Shown piece after piece: positions 25,829 through 33,520 of a DNA stretch of 64,000 bases (position 1 is its first letter; each line of letters starts with the position of its first letter). The stretch is taken from contig NZ_MWUJ01000001.1 in assembly GCF_002210225.1 (NCBI RefSeq), forward strand, positions 306,381 to 370,380, read 5' to 3'. The notes beneath the pieces were generated by a model. That model made no database searches. It saw only the letters and a program-made list of their open reading frames with translations, and was not told where the DNA came from. The stretch is from Geofilum rhodophaeum (GTDB lineage Bacteria > Bacteroidota > Bacteroidia > Bacteroidales > Marinilabiliaceae). Made by a program: the position numbers and the translations under genes.

Positions 25829-27008
25829 AAATTAAAGAAGTACAGTTGCCACTGAAACCATATGAATTGGACATAACATATTGCAAAGAGGCTTGCCTAC
25901 TGGATGCAAGCGGATGTAAACCCAATCCATCAATCGGGGTTTCAAAATTCAGACTACCATACATTTCGCCATGCATCAGGGCCAAAATTGAATAGATGGC
26001 TTCCAGCGCGCCGGCTGCACCAAGCGTGTGCCCCACATAGCTTTTTGTTGAGGCAAAGGGAGGTACTTTTTCGAAAAAAGAAGCAAACCCCGTCAGTTCC
26101 ACCTGGTCGTTGTTTAGGGTGCCTGTACCATGGGCATTGATGTAGTCGATTTGAGCCGGAATTAAGCCTGCTTCTTCAACCGCCATCTGCATGGCGCGCA
26201 AAACACCCGTGGCCTGATCCGACATGGAAGAAGTATGAAAGGCATCATTGGCATTGCCCCAGCCTGCTAGTTTGGCGTAAACTGGTCGGGAGCCGGCCAG
26301 TTCGGCCAACTCCAGCACCAAAAATCCGGCCCCTTCTCCGAGATTAAGCCCTTTACGTTGGGCATCAAAGGGGCGACATTTTTCTTCAGAGAGAATTTGA
26401 AGCGAATTAAAACCATTCACTGTGTACTTCGAGAGACTGTCCACTCCGCCCACAATCACACGACGCGCTCTCCCTGTCCTGATCAAACGAACACCGTTCA
26501 TTATAGCATTGGCGGAGGAGGAACAAGCGGTATTAATGACATCCACCAGTCCCTTGATTCCATACCTTTTAACCAACTGCATGGCATGTGCCGATGCACT
26601 GTACGACTCCAGAAAAGCCTGGGTATCCGACTGCAGATTGGAATCCTTATACAGCTGGTTGGTCATACACATGCCACCTACCGTACTCGCTGAAATTAAA
26701 GCCGTACTGCTGTCGGCCAGCTCAGCTGGCGACAAACGGGCATCGGCAACGGCCTGGGCAAAAGCAAGCACAGCCAGGGCATCGGTTCTGGTATGGCCCT
26801 CTGAGGCTGAAAGTCCGGCCCTGTCGAGCAAAACCTCATCGTCCTGGTCAACCTCTCCAAAATAAAGGAGGGAAGCATAGCGCGACTTAAAACGGCGGGC
26901 CTTATTCAAAGCATCCCTCCCCTGCCACAGCGCCTGACGATTGGCCTCAACGGTTAAGCCCAGCGGACTCACACAACCCATTCCAGTAACAACTACATCG
27001 GTAGGCAT
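25815..27008 (-). CDS. Beta-ketoacyl-ACP synthase II-type, module B
   Basis: This 397-residue KS keeps Cys162 in INTACSSSANAIM, His293 in NAHGTGTLNN and His327 in SYVGHTLGAAG. Its segments ACSSSANA, RPFDAQRKGLNLGEGAG and the C-terminus GFSGNCTSLIF run parallel to the KS at 11136-12335, so the two are paralogues. It starts 12 bases after an ACP and overlaps the CLF gene. With them it forms a minimal type II synthase for either the polyene or an alkyl chain. Confidence 0.92.
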   Translation of the reverse strand: MPTDVVVTGMGCVSPLGLTVEANRQALWQGRDALNKARRFKSRYASLLYFGEVDQDDEVLLDRAGLSASEGHTRTDALAVLAFAQAVADARLSPAELADSSTALISASTVGGMCMTNQLYKDSNLQSDTQAFLESYSASAHAMQLVKRYGIKGLVDVINTACSSSANAIMNGVRLIRTGRARRVIVGGVDSLSKYTVNGFNSLQILSEEKCRPFDAQRKGLNLGEGAGFLVLELAELAGSRPVYAKLAGWGNANDAFHTSSMSDQATGVLRAMQMAVEEAGLIPAQIDYINAHGTGTLNNDQVELTGFASFFEKVPPFASTKSYVGHTLGAAGALEAIYSILALMHGEMYGSLNFETPIDGLGLHPLASSRQASLQYVMSNSYGFSGNCTSLIFEKA

Positions 27009-27020
27009 CCTTCTAAACTC

Positions 27021-27281
27021 CTATTTTTTCACCTCCATAATGTATGTTGCCATAGCCTCTATGCTCGACAGTATTTTTCGTCCATCGGCAGGATTCGTTA
27101 TCTTAATGCCGTACTCCCGCTCCAACATAACAATCAGCTCCAAAGAGTCGATCGAGTCCAGGGCCAACCCATCCCCAAACAAAGGCATATCGTCGGTGAT
27201 GTCCTCGGGCGTATAATCCAAAATGTTCAAATACTTCACCAAATGAACTTTCAATTCGCTTTTAAGTGCTTCTTTATTCAT
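27021..27281 (-). CDS. Acyl carrier protein, module B
   Basis: This 86-residue ACP has the carrier motif GLALDSIDSLELIV with Ser43. Its N-terminus (MNKEALKSELKVHLVKYL) and length are similar to the ACP of module A. It lies ten bases after the ABC permease gene and 12 before its KS. It should shuttle the growing chain for the adjacent KS/CLF. Confidence 0.93.
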   Translation of the reverse strand: MNKEALKSELKVHLVKYLNILDYTPEDITDDMPLFGDGLALDSIDSLELIVMLEREYGIKITNPADGRKILSSIEAMATYIMEVKK

Positions 27282-27291
27282 TAGAGTAGGT

Positions 27292-28560
27292 TTATATTAA
27301 TCTGTTTCTATGTAAGTGCAAAAAAGTGATAAGCTGACAAATAAAGGAAAAAACGAGCAGAATACCGAGCGGCAGCCACAATTCAGACCACTCTCCCCCT
27401 CTTAGAAAAAGGGCGTAAAATGCCTCCAAAGACCAATTCAGGGGGGATATCATACTGATCATCTTCATGTATTCGGGCATTACAAAAGTGGGCACCCATA
27501 CCCCACCGATGGCTGCAAAAATAATAATGGAGATGGCACCAAAACCATTCGACTGCTCTTGCGTACGCGACAAAGCCCCCAACATTAGGGCATAACTGAC
27601 TGCCGAAAACACACTCACCAAAACCACAGCTAAAATTCCGGGAACGTTGTTGGGCAGAAGCAATGGAGGTAGGTTAAGAAAGGGGAACAACAGCATAGCC
27701 ACCCCAAAAACAAATACCACCTGCAATAAACCCACGCCCATGTATACAAACTGTTTGCTCAGCATAACCCACCAAAAACTGGAAGGCATGGATTTCAGGC
27801 GCAGAAAACTGCCGGTAGCTTTTTCGAGCACCAAATTTGAGCCCAGGGAAATCACCATGAAGAACATGGCAAAGATGGTCCAGGCAGGAACATTGTGTTG
27901 GGTGCTGTTGGGAATCAAATGCTGATCCTTGGGCAGAACCCGCTCAATTTTAATACGATTACTGCCCAAGGCTTCTTTTACCGAAGCCGGCAATTCCTCA
28001 AAACCCATTTCGGCATACAAACTTTCGAGCATACGCGATACTTCCATTACATTCAAATGCGTGTTGAGCATGTTGACCACAGAAAGCACGTAATTGTCCT
28101 GCAGCACCGGGTCGTTCATAAAGTAAACCGAAGGAGCTTCGCTTTCCCCCACAGCCAGGGTTTCTGAAAACCCGGCTTCTCCCATAATCATGGCACTCAG
28201 TCCCGCCGCATGCTCCCCAAAGCGACTCGAGAAATCCTCGCGCAAATACAAGCCGGTCAGCGTCTTCCCGGAAGCCACACTTTCCTGAAAATCAGCAAAA
28301 CTGCAGTCCTCTTCCAAACGAAGGTCAAACATCCCGGAAGCCGCCAACAGCTCTACCAGTGTTGCCCCTTCTGCTCCCTCGTCCTTATTGACCACCAACA
28401 TCGAGATCTTATTCTCATTAACCACTTTAAAGGCACTGTCCTGGATAATGGTAATGATCAAGACCAACAACAGAGGCATTGCAAACATCAAGGCCAACCC
28501 GGTTTTATCGTTCACCAACAGCAGCAATTCCTTCTTTATGGAAATAAAACTCTTATACAT
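27292..28560 (-). CDS. ABC-2 type transporter permease
   Basis: This 422-residue membrane protein has one N-terminal helix (about 20-40), a large extracytoplasmic loop (about 45-225), and five to six C-terminal helices (about 230-415) ending in a basic tail. This is the ABC2_membrane_3 layout of drug and lipid exporters. Its start overlaps the ATPase gene by eight bases. The transporter is likely to export a pigment intermediate, lipid or resorcinol from the cytoplasm. Flexirubin loci commonly carry such a pair in addition to the MMPL exporter. Confidence 0.88.
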   Translation of the reverse strand: MYKSFISIKKELLLLVNDKTGLALMFAMPLLLVLIITIIQDSAFKVVNENKISMLVVNKDEGAEGATLVELLAASGMFDLRLEEDCSFADFQESVASGKTLTGLYLREDFSSRFGEHAAGLSAMIMGEAGFSETLAVGESEAPSVYFMNDPVLQDNYVLSVVNMLNTHLNVMEVSRMLESLYAEMGFEELPASVKEALGSNRIKIERVLPKDQHLIPNSTQHNVPAWTIFAMFFMVISLGSNLVLEKATGSFLRLKSMPSSFWWVMLSKQFVYMGVGLLQVVFVFGVAMLLFPFLNLPPLLLPNNVPGILAVVLVSVFSAVSYALMLGALSRTQEQSNGFGAISIIIFAAIGGVWVPTFVMPEYMKMISMISPLNWSLEAFYALFLRGGEWSELWLPLGILLVFSFICQLITFLHLHRNRLI

Positions 28561-29302
28561 GATCGCGAAACTCCTTTCCCGTAAGTTTGATCAACAAGTG
28601 CGTAAGATCAGCTGCCGCGTGTTCGCGGAGCAAGGGACCAATTTCATCCAGCGCGATAACCCTCCCTCGGTCTATCACGGCAATTCGATCACAAAAGCGC
28701 TCAGCTTCATCCAAATGATGCGAAGTGTACACGATAGACGTCCCCGACTCATTAAGCGTGTTTAAAAATTCCAAAATGGCTGTCCTACTTTGAATATCCA
28801 CACCCACAGTTGGTTCATCCAGAAACAGAATGCCAGGTTCATGCATAACCCCCACTATCAGGTTGAGCCTTCTTTTCATCCCTCCGGAAAAAGTCTTCAC
28901 CGGCTTATTGGCCACCTGAGAAAGTCCCAGTAAACCAAACAAGTGCGCCGCGCGCTCCCGAACCTGAAAAGCCGACATATTAAACAAGGCACCGAAATAC
29001 TCCACATTTTGGAAGGCGGTAAGTCCCTCATAGAGTGCCAGATCCTGTGGTACAAAACCGATGTGTTGCTTAATGTCTGAAAAGCTGACCTCCCGGTCTT
29101 TTATAAAATACCGAACCTGACCTTCGGTAGCCGGTATGATCTGACAGAGTATCGAAATCAGGGTGGTTTTGCCTGCCCCGTTGGGACCAAAAATACCGAA
29201 GCGCTCGCCCTGATGAATGTTAAAAGACACCTCCTTTAAGCTGGGCTCCCCGGCTTTGGGGTAAAGCTTGCCGAGTCCTTCTATGGAAATCAAGGTTGAC
29301 AT
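28553..29302 (-). CDS. ABC transporter ATP-binding protein (ABC-2 exporter)
   Basis: This 249-residue ATPase is complete: Walker A GPNGAGKTT (39-47), signature FSGGMKRRLNL, Walker B ILFLDEPTVGVD and the switch His in YTSHHLDEAE. It pairs with the permease whose start overlaps its stop by eight bases. Its own start abuts the BtrH-like gene. Its motifs are intact, in contrast to the degenerate ATPase at 56741-57418. Confidence 0.93.
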   Translation of the reverse strand: MSTLISIEGLGKLYPKAGEPSLKEVSFNIHQGERFGIFGPNGAGKTTLISILCQIIPATEGQVRYFIKDREVSFSDIKQHIGFVPQDLALYEGLTAFQNVEYFGALFNMSAFQVRERAAHLFGLLGLSQVANKPVKTFSGGMKRRLNLIVGVMHEPGILFLDEPTVGVDIQSRTAILEFLNTLNESGTSIVYTSHHLDEAERFCDRIAVIDRGRVIALDEIGPLLREHAAADLTHLLIKLTGKEFRDHV

Positions 29303-30333
29303 TATTTACCCTCCTTCCATTTGACCTTTGCCAGGCGTTGAAAACCTTGTTTTTCTATGTCGGAAATCTCATAAAATAAAGCAGCAATCTCATTAAAGCG
29401 CTCCTGCCCGGTATGCCGTCCCTTAAAAACCCCTGCCATTAAAACGGCCGACTGCCGCCACAAATCACCCGCACGGGTAAAATCATCAGAGGCCAGGCTC
29501 AACTTTTCACTCTGTAACAAATCCGCAGCCTGCTCCAAAAAAGCCGCATACAAAAAGCGAAAGCCTCCTCCTCCGGTCCCAATTTCTTCCTGCATGCGAA
29601 CAATATGCCCCAGGTAACGCCCCGCTTTCTTCAGGCCCAATTGCTCCCGCCACTTTTCAATTTTCTTTCCGGTATATTTTATGCCACTCACTCCGGCAAA
29701 GGCTCCGGGGATGTACAGCATGTCTCGTACATTTCGTTTGATGCCCCTTTGGACGGCCTTCTGAAGCAAGGCCTCATCGGTCTTCTCCCGTCGACTGGCA
29801 GCGTCGACATAATAAACATGCCCTTTGGGTGCATACAAGCCCTGGGCATAGCGCGCTTTCAGGAGCTCCGGAGCCGAAAGGGTCACCGGGGCTTCCATCA
29901 CGGTATCGCTGATGCGATAAACCCCTTGCTCTTTTCCCAATACCACAATATTGTGCGCATTGAAGTGAAAGCGATATTCCACAGGAAGGTACGAGAGATT
30001 GAACACCCCTACCTGACAGCCGACCCTGCGTCCCTGCTCCAGCAACTTATCCAAATAAGCTTCGGCAGCAGCAGGCTGGGAAAAACGCCGGGATACGTAA
30101 TCCACGTCCAACAAGCGACAGCTTCGCTTAAATATTGCTCCGGGCATGGTTCTAAAAGTGATGGCGGGACCATTGTTCAGCTTTAAAACGGGAAGGTGAA
30201 TGTAAAACAGTCCCGAGCCGATACCAAAAGCGAGGGGTTCGTTCATAAACGCCAGGCCGTGGTCCCTCAACAGATTAACCACCACCCCGTTTTCACAGTG
30301 GGCCGACTGAATGTGTTCCGCTTGTTGTTGCAT
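29302..30333 (-). CDS. BtrH-like acyltransferase (BtrH N-terminal domain, DUF4872)
   Basis: This 343-residue protein begins with AHCENGVVVNLLRDHG, where Cys13 corresponds to the nucleophile of the butirosin acyltransferase BtrH. A later His (in HFNAHNIVVLG) and Asp (in YRISDTV) would complete a papain-like triad. BtrH moves an acyl group from an ACP to an amine. Proteins of this family are standard in flexirubin loci and are good candidates for transferring the aryl polyene from its ACP onto the dialkylresorcinol. The start overlaps the previous stop by one base. The coupling role is inferred. Confidence 0.84.
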   Translation of the reverse strand: MQQQAEHIQSAHCENGVVVNLLRDHGLAFMNEPLAFGIGSGLFYIHLPVLKLNNGPAITFRTMPGAIFKRSCRLLDVDYVSRRFSQPAAAEAYLDKLLEQGRRVGCQVGVFNLSYLPVEYRFHFNAHNIVVLGKEQGVYRISDTVMEAPVTLSAPELLKARYAQGLYAPKGHVYYVDAASRREKTDEALLQKAVQRGIKRNVRDMLYIPGAFAGVSGIKYTGKKIEKWREQLGLKKAGRYLGHIVRMQEEIGTGGGGFRFLYAAFLEQAADLLQSEKLSLASDDFTRAGDLWRQSAVLMAGVFKGRHTGQERFNEIAALFYEISDIEKQGFQRLAKVKWKEGK

Positions 30334-30731
30334 TATAACTTATGGTTCTTTAGGTCCTCCACACTGCAATTAAAGGCCTCAGCGTAACGTGCCCATCCTT
30401 TTGCGCCCAAAAACCGATAACCCAAAGGCCGGAGATGGAACCAAACCAGGATGCGCCCAAACCCAGAATAATTGCTCAATATCGAAAGATTCATCAAATT
30501 CTTTTTCATGAAGAAATACAAAGGACTTCTTTTCCCGACCCTGACCAGGGTACGGGCTTCCTCCAATTGCTCTTCCACCTCGTCCCAGGCATGCTCCAGC
30601 GCCTGCGCCTTCACCTCCCAACCCGAACTCAGACTGGTCACAAACTTCCCGTCCTCATCTTTCACGTAACAAAGCTCCCGGGTATAGCCTTGCAGGGCAC
30701 TGGCATCCTGTGGCACCTCTTCCTTCTTCAT
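30333..30731 (-). CDS. Small protein of unknown function between darB and the BtrH-like gene
   Basis: I place the start at the ATG at 30731 (MKKEEVPQDAS), which lies just after the darB stop and gives 132 residues; an upstream TTG start would overlap darB. The protein is rich in Glu and Lys, with a likely coiled helix around WEVKAQALEHAWDEVEEQLE and aromatic residues near WFHLRPLGYRF. No signal peptide or catalytic motif is visible. It overlaps the BtrH-like gene by one base. Its position suggests a small cytoplasmic partner of the resorcinol or coupling enzymes. I do not recognise the family. Confidence 0.68.
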   Translation of the reverse strand: MKKEEVPQDASALQGYTRELCYVKDEDGKFVTSLSSGWEVKAQALEHAWDEVEEQLEEARTLVRVGKRSPLYFFMKKNLMNLSILSNYSGFGRILVWFHLRPLGYRFLGAKGWARYAEAFNCSVEDLKNHKL

Positions 30732-30742
30732 TGTCTGTACAA

Positions 30743-31885
30743 TCAATAATGAACGGTTAACAAACAAAAGGCATAAGAGAAGCGAGCACTTTCAGGAACA
30801 GCCAACAATATTTGCTGTCCCTCCTTAAGGCGACCACTGTGCAAAAGCTCCTCCAACATTACATAAATAGACCCTGCACCAATATTCCCCTTGGTCTTTA
30901 AATTCACAAACCACTTATCGTAAGGAATTTCAATGTCGTTGTCCTTTAAAAAAGCATAAATCTTATCTTGAAAAAAGTGGCTCGACATGTGCGGCAGAAA
31001 ATAATCTACCTTGCTGACATCGATGTTCTTCTTCTCCAACAGCTGCTTTAAGAAAGCAAAACCCTTCGACACAATATTCTCACTCAAGAGCTTAACATCT
31101 TGCTTGATACTCAGCACCGAATTCTGAACCACTTCCTGGATGGACATATCCTGATAGCCAATCAGCTTACCGCTTTCATCCTTTTCCGCCCCCATATACA
31201 TGCAGGTCTCCAATTCATTGGCAAAGGAGCACATTTCAATCCACTCAACCTTCAACGAGGGACCGTCTCCTTTTTTCTCAGCTTCAACAAGAAAGGCACC
31301 TGCGCCATCAGAAAGCATCCACCGCAAAAAGTCTTTTTCAAAAGCCACATAAGGATTGGCTTCAATCCGCTCAAGATATTTAATTTCTTCTTCAAAAAAA
31401 GTAGCCCGCATATGTGACGACATCCGTTCCGAACCCGTGCATACCGCCTTGCTTTTATCTTCGGCTTTTACCGACAGGTAGGCGTGTTTGAAAGATTGCA
31501 TCCCCGAGCAGCAGGCCCCTGCGTTGGATATAACCTCTACTCCCGCGAACTCAGGCAACAATCCGTGCACCAATACTGCGTGGGAGGGCAGCAGGGCATC
31601 GGGACTGGTAGTTCCGCAGGCCAACAGCTCTACGTCTTCCATCTCCCGGGGATCAACGAATAGTCTTCGTACGGCCTCAGCAACCATCTCAGCATTAGAA
31701 TGCGTAGGCCGCCCCTCTTTATCCAAGGCATAATAACGTTGCTCAATTTTATTACTTCGAAGCACTACCCGCTTCGATTTTGATTTCGCTCCTCCAATAA
31801 ACCCCAGGTAGCTTTCCATTTCCTCATTGCTTACCGGCTCATTGGGTAAAAATGCAGAAACGGAATTGATGTATACGTCGGCCAT
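30743..31885 (-). CDS. darB: DarB, KAS III-type dialkylresorcinol-forming ketosynthase
   Basis: This 380-residue KAS III homologue has the nucleophile in SNAGACCSGMQ (probably Cys126 in a C-x-G pattern), His in YFLPHMSSHF and Asn in KGNIGAGS, so the Cys-His-Asn triad is present. In dialkylresorcinol pathways DarB condenses a beta-ketoacyl unit with a second enoyl unit and DarA then aromatises the ring. Its start lies 24 bases after the darA stop, the usual darA-darB order. The whole gene set identifies the locus as flexirubin-type. Confidence in the family and the pathway is high. Confidence 0.92.
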   Translation of the reverse strand: MADVYINSVSAFLPNEPVSNEEMESYLGFIGGAKSKSKRVVLRSNKIEQRYYALDKEGRPTHSNAEMVAEAVRRLFVDPREMEDVELLACGTTSPDALLPSHAVLVHGLLPEFAGVEVISNAGACCSGMQSFKHAYLSVKAEDKSKAVCTGSERMSSHMRATFFEEEIKYLERIEANPYVAFEKDFLRWMLSDGAGAFLVEAEKKGDGPSLKVEWIEMCSFANELETCMYMGAEKDESGKLIGYQDMSIQEVVQNSVLSIKQDVKLLSENIVSKGFAFLKQLLEKKNIDVSKVDYFLPHMSSHFFQDKIYAFLKDNDIEIPYDKWFVNLKTKGNIGAGSIYVMLEELLHSGRLKEGQQILLAVPESARFSYAFCLLTVHY

Positions 31886-31909
31886 AATTAGTTCAGGTAA
31901 AACAAGCTG

Positions 31910-32821
31910 TTACAGATTACTAAAATCATTCATCAAAAGCTGCTGCCGCTTCTTTTTAAAACGCGGGAACAGAAAGGGCAGAAAAAGCACATTATAAACC
32001 AGCAGCACAATGGGCGCTACCAGAAACAAAGCAAAAAACAAATAATATTTAAAGGCTGTAATGCCCAGCCTTCTTTTCCGGCTGCCCGGGGCAAGCCCAG
32101 CCAGCAGACCGGCCCAGATCCGAAACATCATCTTACCACGCTTTTCTATAAAAAGGATGTTGGGCGATAACCTAAGGCGCCCGGTGGCCACAAAGTCGGC
32201 CTGCACCTCTTCCAAACGCTGCTCTTCCAAACAGCTTTTCAGCAGGCGACCAAAGTCCGCGGTGCCTTCAATATCTTTCGGCGCTACACCTGGAGGTGGA
32301 AAAATGCCCCACATTTTATCCTTTTTCCCGGTAACCATCCAATACAAAATAGTCACCGCACTGATGAGATTATTGGTCTTGTCGACCAAGGGCACATTGC
32401 CCACGACCCGCCCACCAGCAGCCTCAATCATCCGGGTGACACTGCTCTGGGCGTTGATCCACATATTGCGCGAACCGATAAGGGTAAGCACCGGCTTACC
32501 TTTAGCCAAACGCTTAAAATCCGGCGATTGCAAAAGTGCGGTAACCGGTATGGCCGGCGAGAGAAACCAAGGCTGGTGTCCCACTACAATCAAATCATAA
32601 GGACCTTCCACCTCATCAAGCGGGGCCAAAGGTGCTCCCTTCTCCAAAACGGAGTCGGGCATGGCATCGAAAAACTCGTCAGAAGTCCAGGGGAAAGGGA
32701 AGGCTTTAAGGGGTTTCACTTCCTTAAAATCAACCTGATAATCCGACAGCGGTTGCATAAAGCTTTGGAGAATCTCCCGCAACTGTCCGGACTGAGTAAA
32801 ATACAAAACCAATATTCTCAT
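31910..32821 (-). CDS. darA: DarA, dialkylresorcinol-condensing/aromatising enzyme
   Basis: This 303-residue protein starts with a flavodoxin-like FMN loop, ILVLYFTQSGQLREIL, and VVGHQPWFLSPAIP, and ends with a hydrophobic hairpin (about 255-290) that may anchor it to the membrane. That N-terminal flavodoxin-like fold with membrane C-terminus matches DarA proteins. DarA works with DarB to make 2,5-dialkylresorcinol and is described as an aromatase. It is the second gene of the transcription unit, 20 bases after a small exported protein. Membrane attachment would suit a lipophilic product. Confidence 0.88.
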   Translation of the reverse strand: MRILVLYFTQSGQLREILQSFMQPLSDYQVDFKEVKPLKAFPFPWTSDEFFDAMPDSVLEKGAPLAPLDEVEGPYDLIVVGHQPWFLSPAIPVTALLQSPDFKRLAKGKPVLTLIGSRNMWINAQSSVTRMIEAAGGRVVGNVPLVDKTNNLISAVTILYWMVTGKKDKMWGIFPPPGVAPKDIEGTADFGRLLKSCLEEQRLEEVQADFVATGRLRLSPNILFIEKRGKMMFRIWAGLLAGLAPGSRKRRLGITAFKYYLFFALFLVAPIVLLVYNVLFLPFLFPRFKKKRQQLLMNDFSNL

Positions 32822-32841
32822 TACTTATCTACTAGCGCAAC

Positions 32842-33306
32842 TTAGTGCCGTTGCAGGTACAACTCAACTTCCTTCTTTAATTCCGGCTCCATCACATCCA
32901 ATGCCTCCAACACCATGCCTTTATCCACTTCCAGCTCCCCGCTATAGTTTAAAAATGCAGGGGCCTGCTCCTGTATAATCATTCGGACAAAGCGAAACTC
33001 CACCTCCTTGGGCCACTTTTCAATTTCCTGCTCCAAGAGCTCACGACCCTGTTTAAAAGAAGCCAACTTTTGAGCAGGCACTTTTTGAAAATCAGCCAGA
33101 CGAATGTATAGCGCGCCCAAATACACCTGGTCTTGAGAAGAGGGGGACTCCAGAGACTCCAGTTCTGCTGCCAGCGAACGAACAGAGTCGGTGGATGAGC
33201 TCCTTATGACATCATAAAATGCCTCATTAATCTGACTGCTCAGCGCGCTGAACTGCATCAGGAAGAAAAAAAACAGGCTTACGAACAGTACACTCCTTCT
33301 CATCAA
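32842..33306 (-). CDS. Small exported helical protein, first gene of the pigment locus
   Basis: This 154-residue protein (start at 33306, or Met2 at 33303) has a strong signal peptide (MRRSVLFVSLFFFFLMQF) followed by an alpha-helical mature part with EFRFVRMIIQEQAPAFLNY and an acidic C-terminus. It lies 20 bases before darA and is the first gene after the terminator that closes the peptidase unit. I do not recognise the family. Its position suggests a periplasmic role linked to resorcinol formation or pigment transfer. Confidence 0.68.
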   Translation of the reverse strand: MMRRSVLFVSLFFFFLMQFSALSSQINEAFYDVIRSSSTDSVRSLAAELESLESPSSQDQVYLGALYIRLADFQKVPAQKLASFKQGRELLEQEIEKWPKEVEFRFVRMIIQEQAPAFLNYSGELEVDKGMVLEALDVMEPELKKEVELYLQRH

Positions 33307-33453
33307 CAGACTTTTTTATACAAACTCCTAAAAGAGCCGAAAAATAGCAAAAAAGTCCCAGACCCCCAGCCCCATCCATCAAATACCTCAAGTCTTCGGC
33401 CAAAGACCTGTCCTTTTGAAACGCCATTTTGAAGAAAAGAGACCGTATGTAAA
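33307..33453. other. Leader region of the pigment locus
   Basis: This gap lies between the pigment locus and the terminator of the peptidase gene and must hold the main promoter of the first transcript. I looked on the minus strand for TTTG-N17-23-TAnnTTTG and found only a partial -7 match (TATTTTTC, 33339-33346) without a -33 partner. The control of the locus therefore probably uses an atypical promoter or an activator. Confidence 0.35.
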
Positions 33454-33479
33454 AAAAGAGGGGCACAGGCCCCTCTTTT
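33454..33479 (-). terminator. Rho-independent terminator of the M20 dipeptidase gene
   Basis: An 11-base stem, AAAAGAGGGGC paired with GCCCCTCTTTT (33454-33464 and 33469-33479), encloses a four-base loop ACAG. On the minus strand it is followed by a T-run. It sits 41 bases after the peptidase stop. Confidence 0.75.
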
Positions 33480-33520
33480 CAACACAATAAATATCCGCAC
33501 TGGGCAAAGCACTTATTCAA

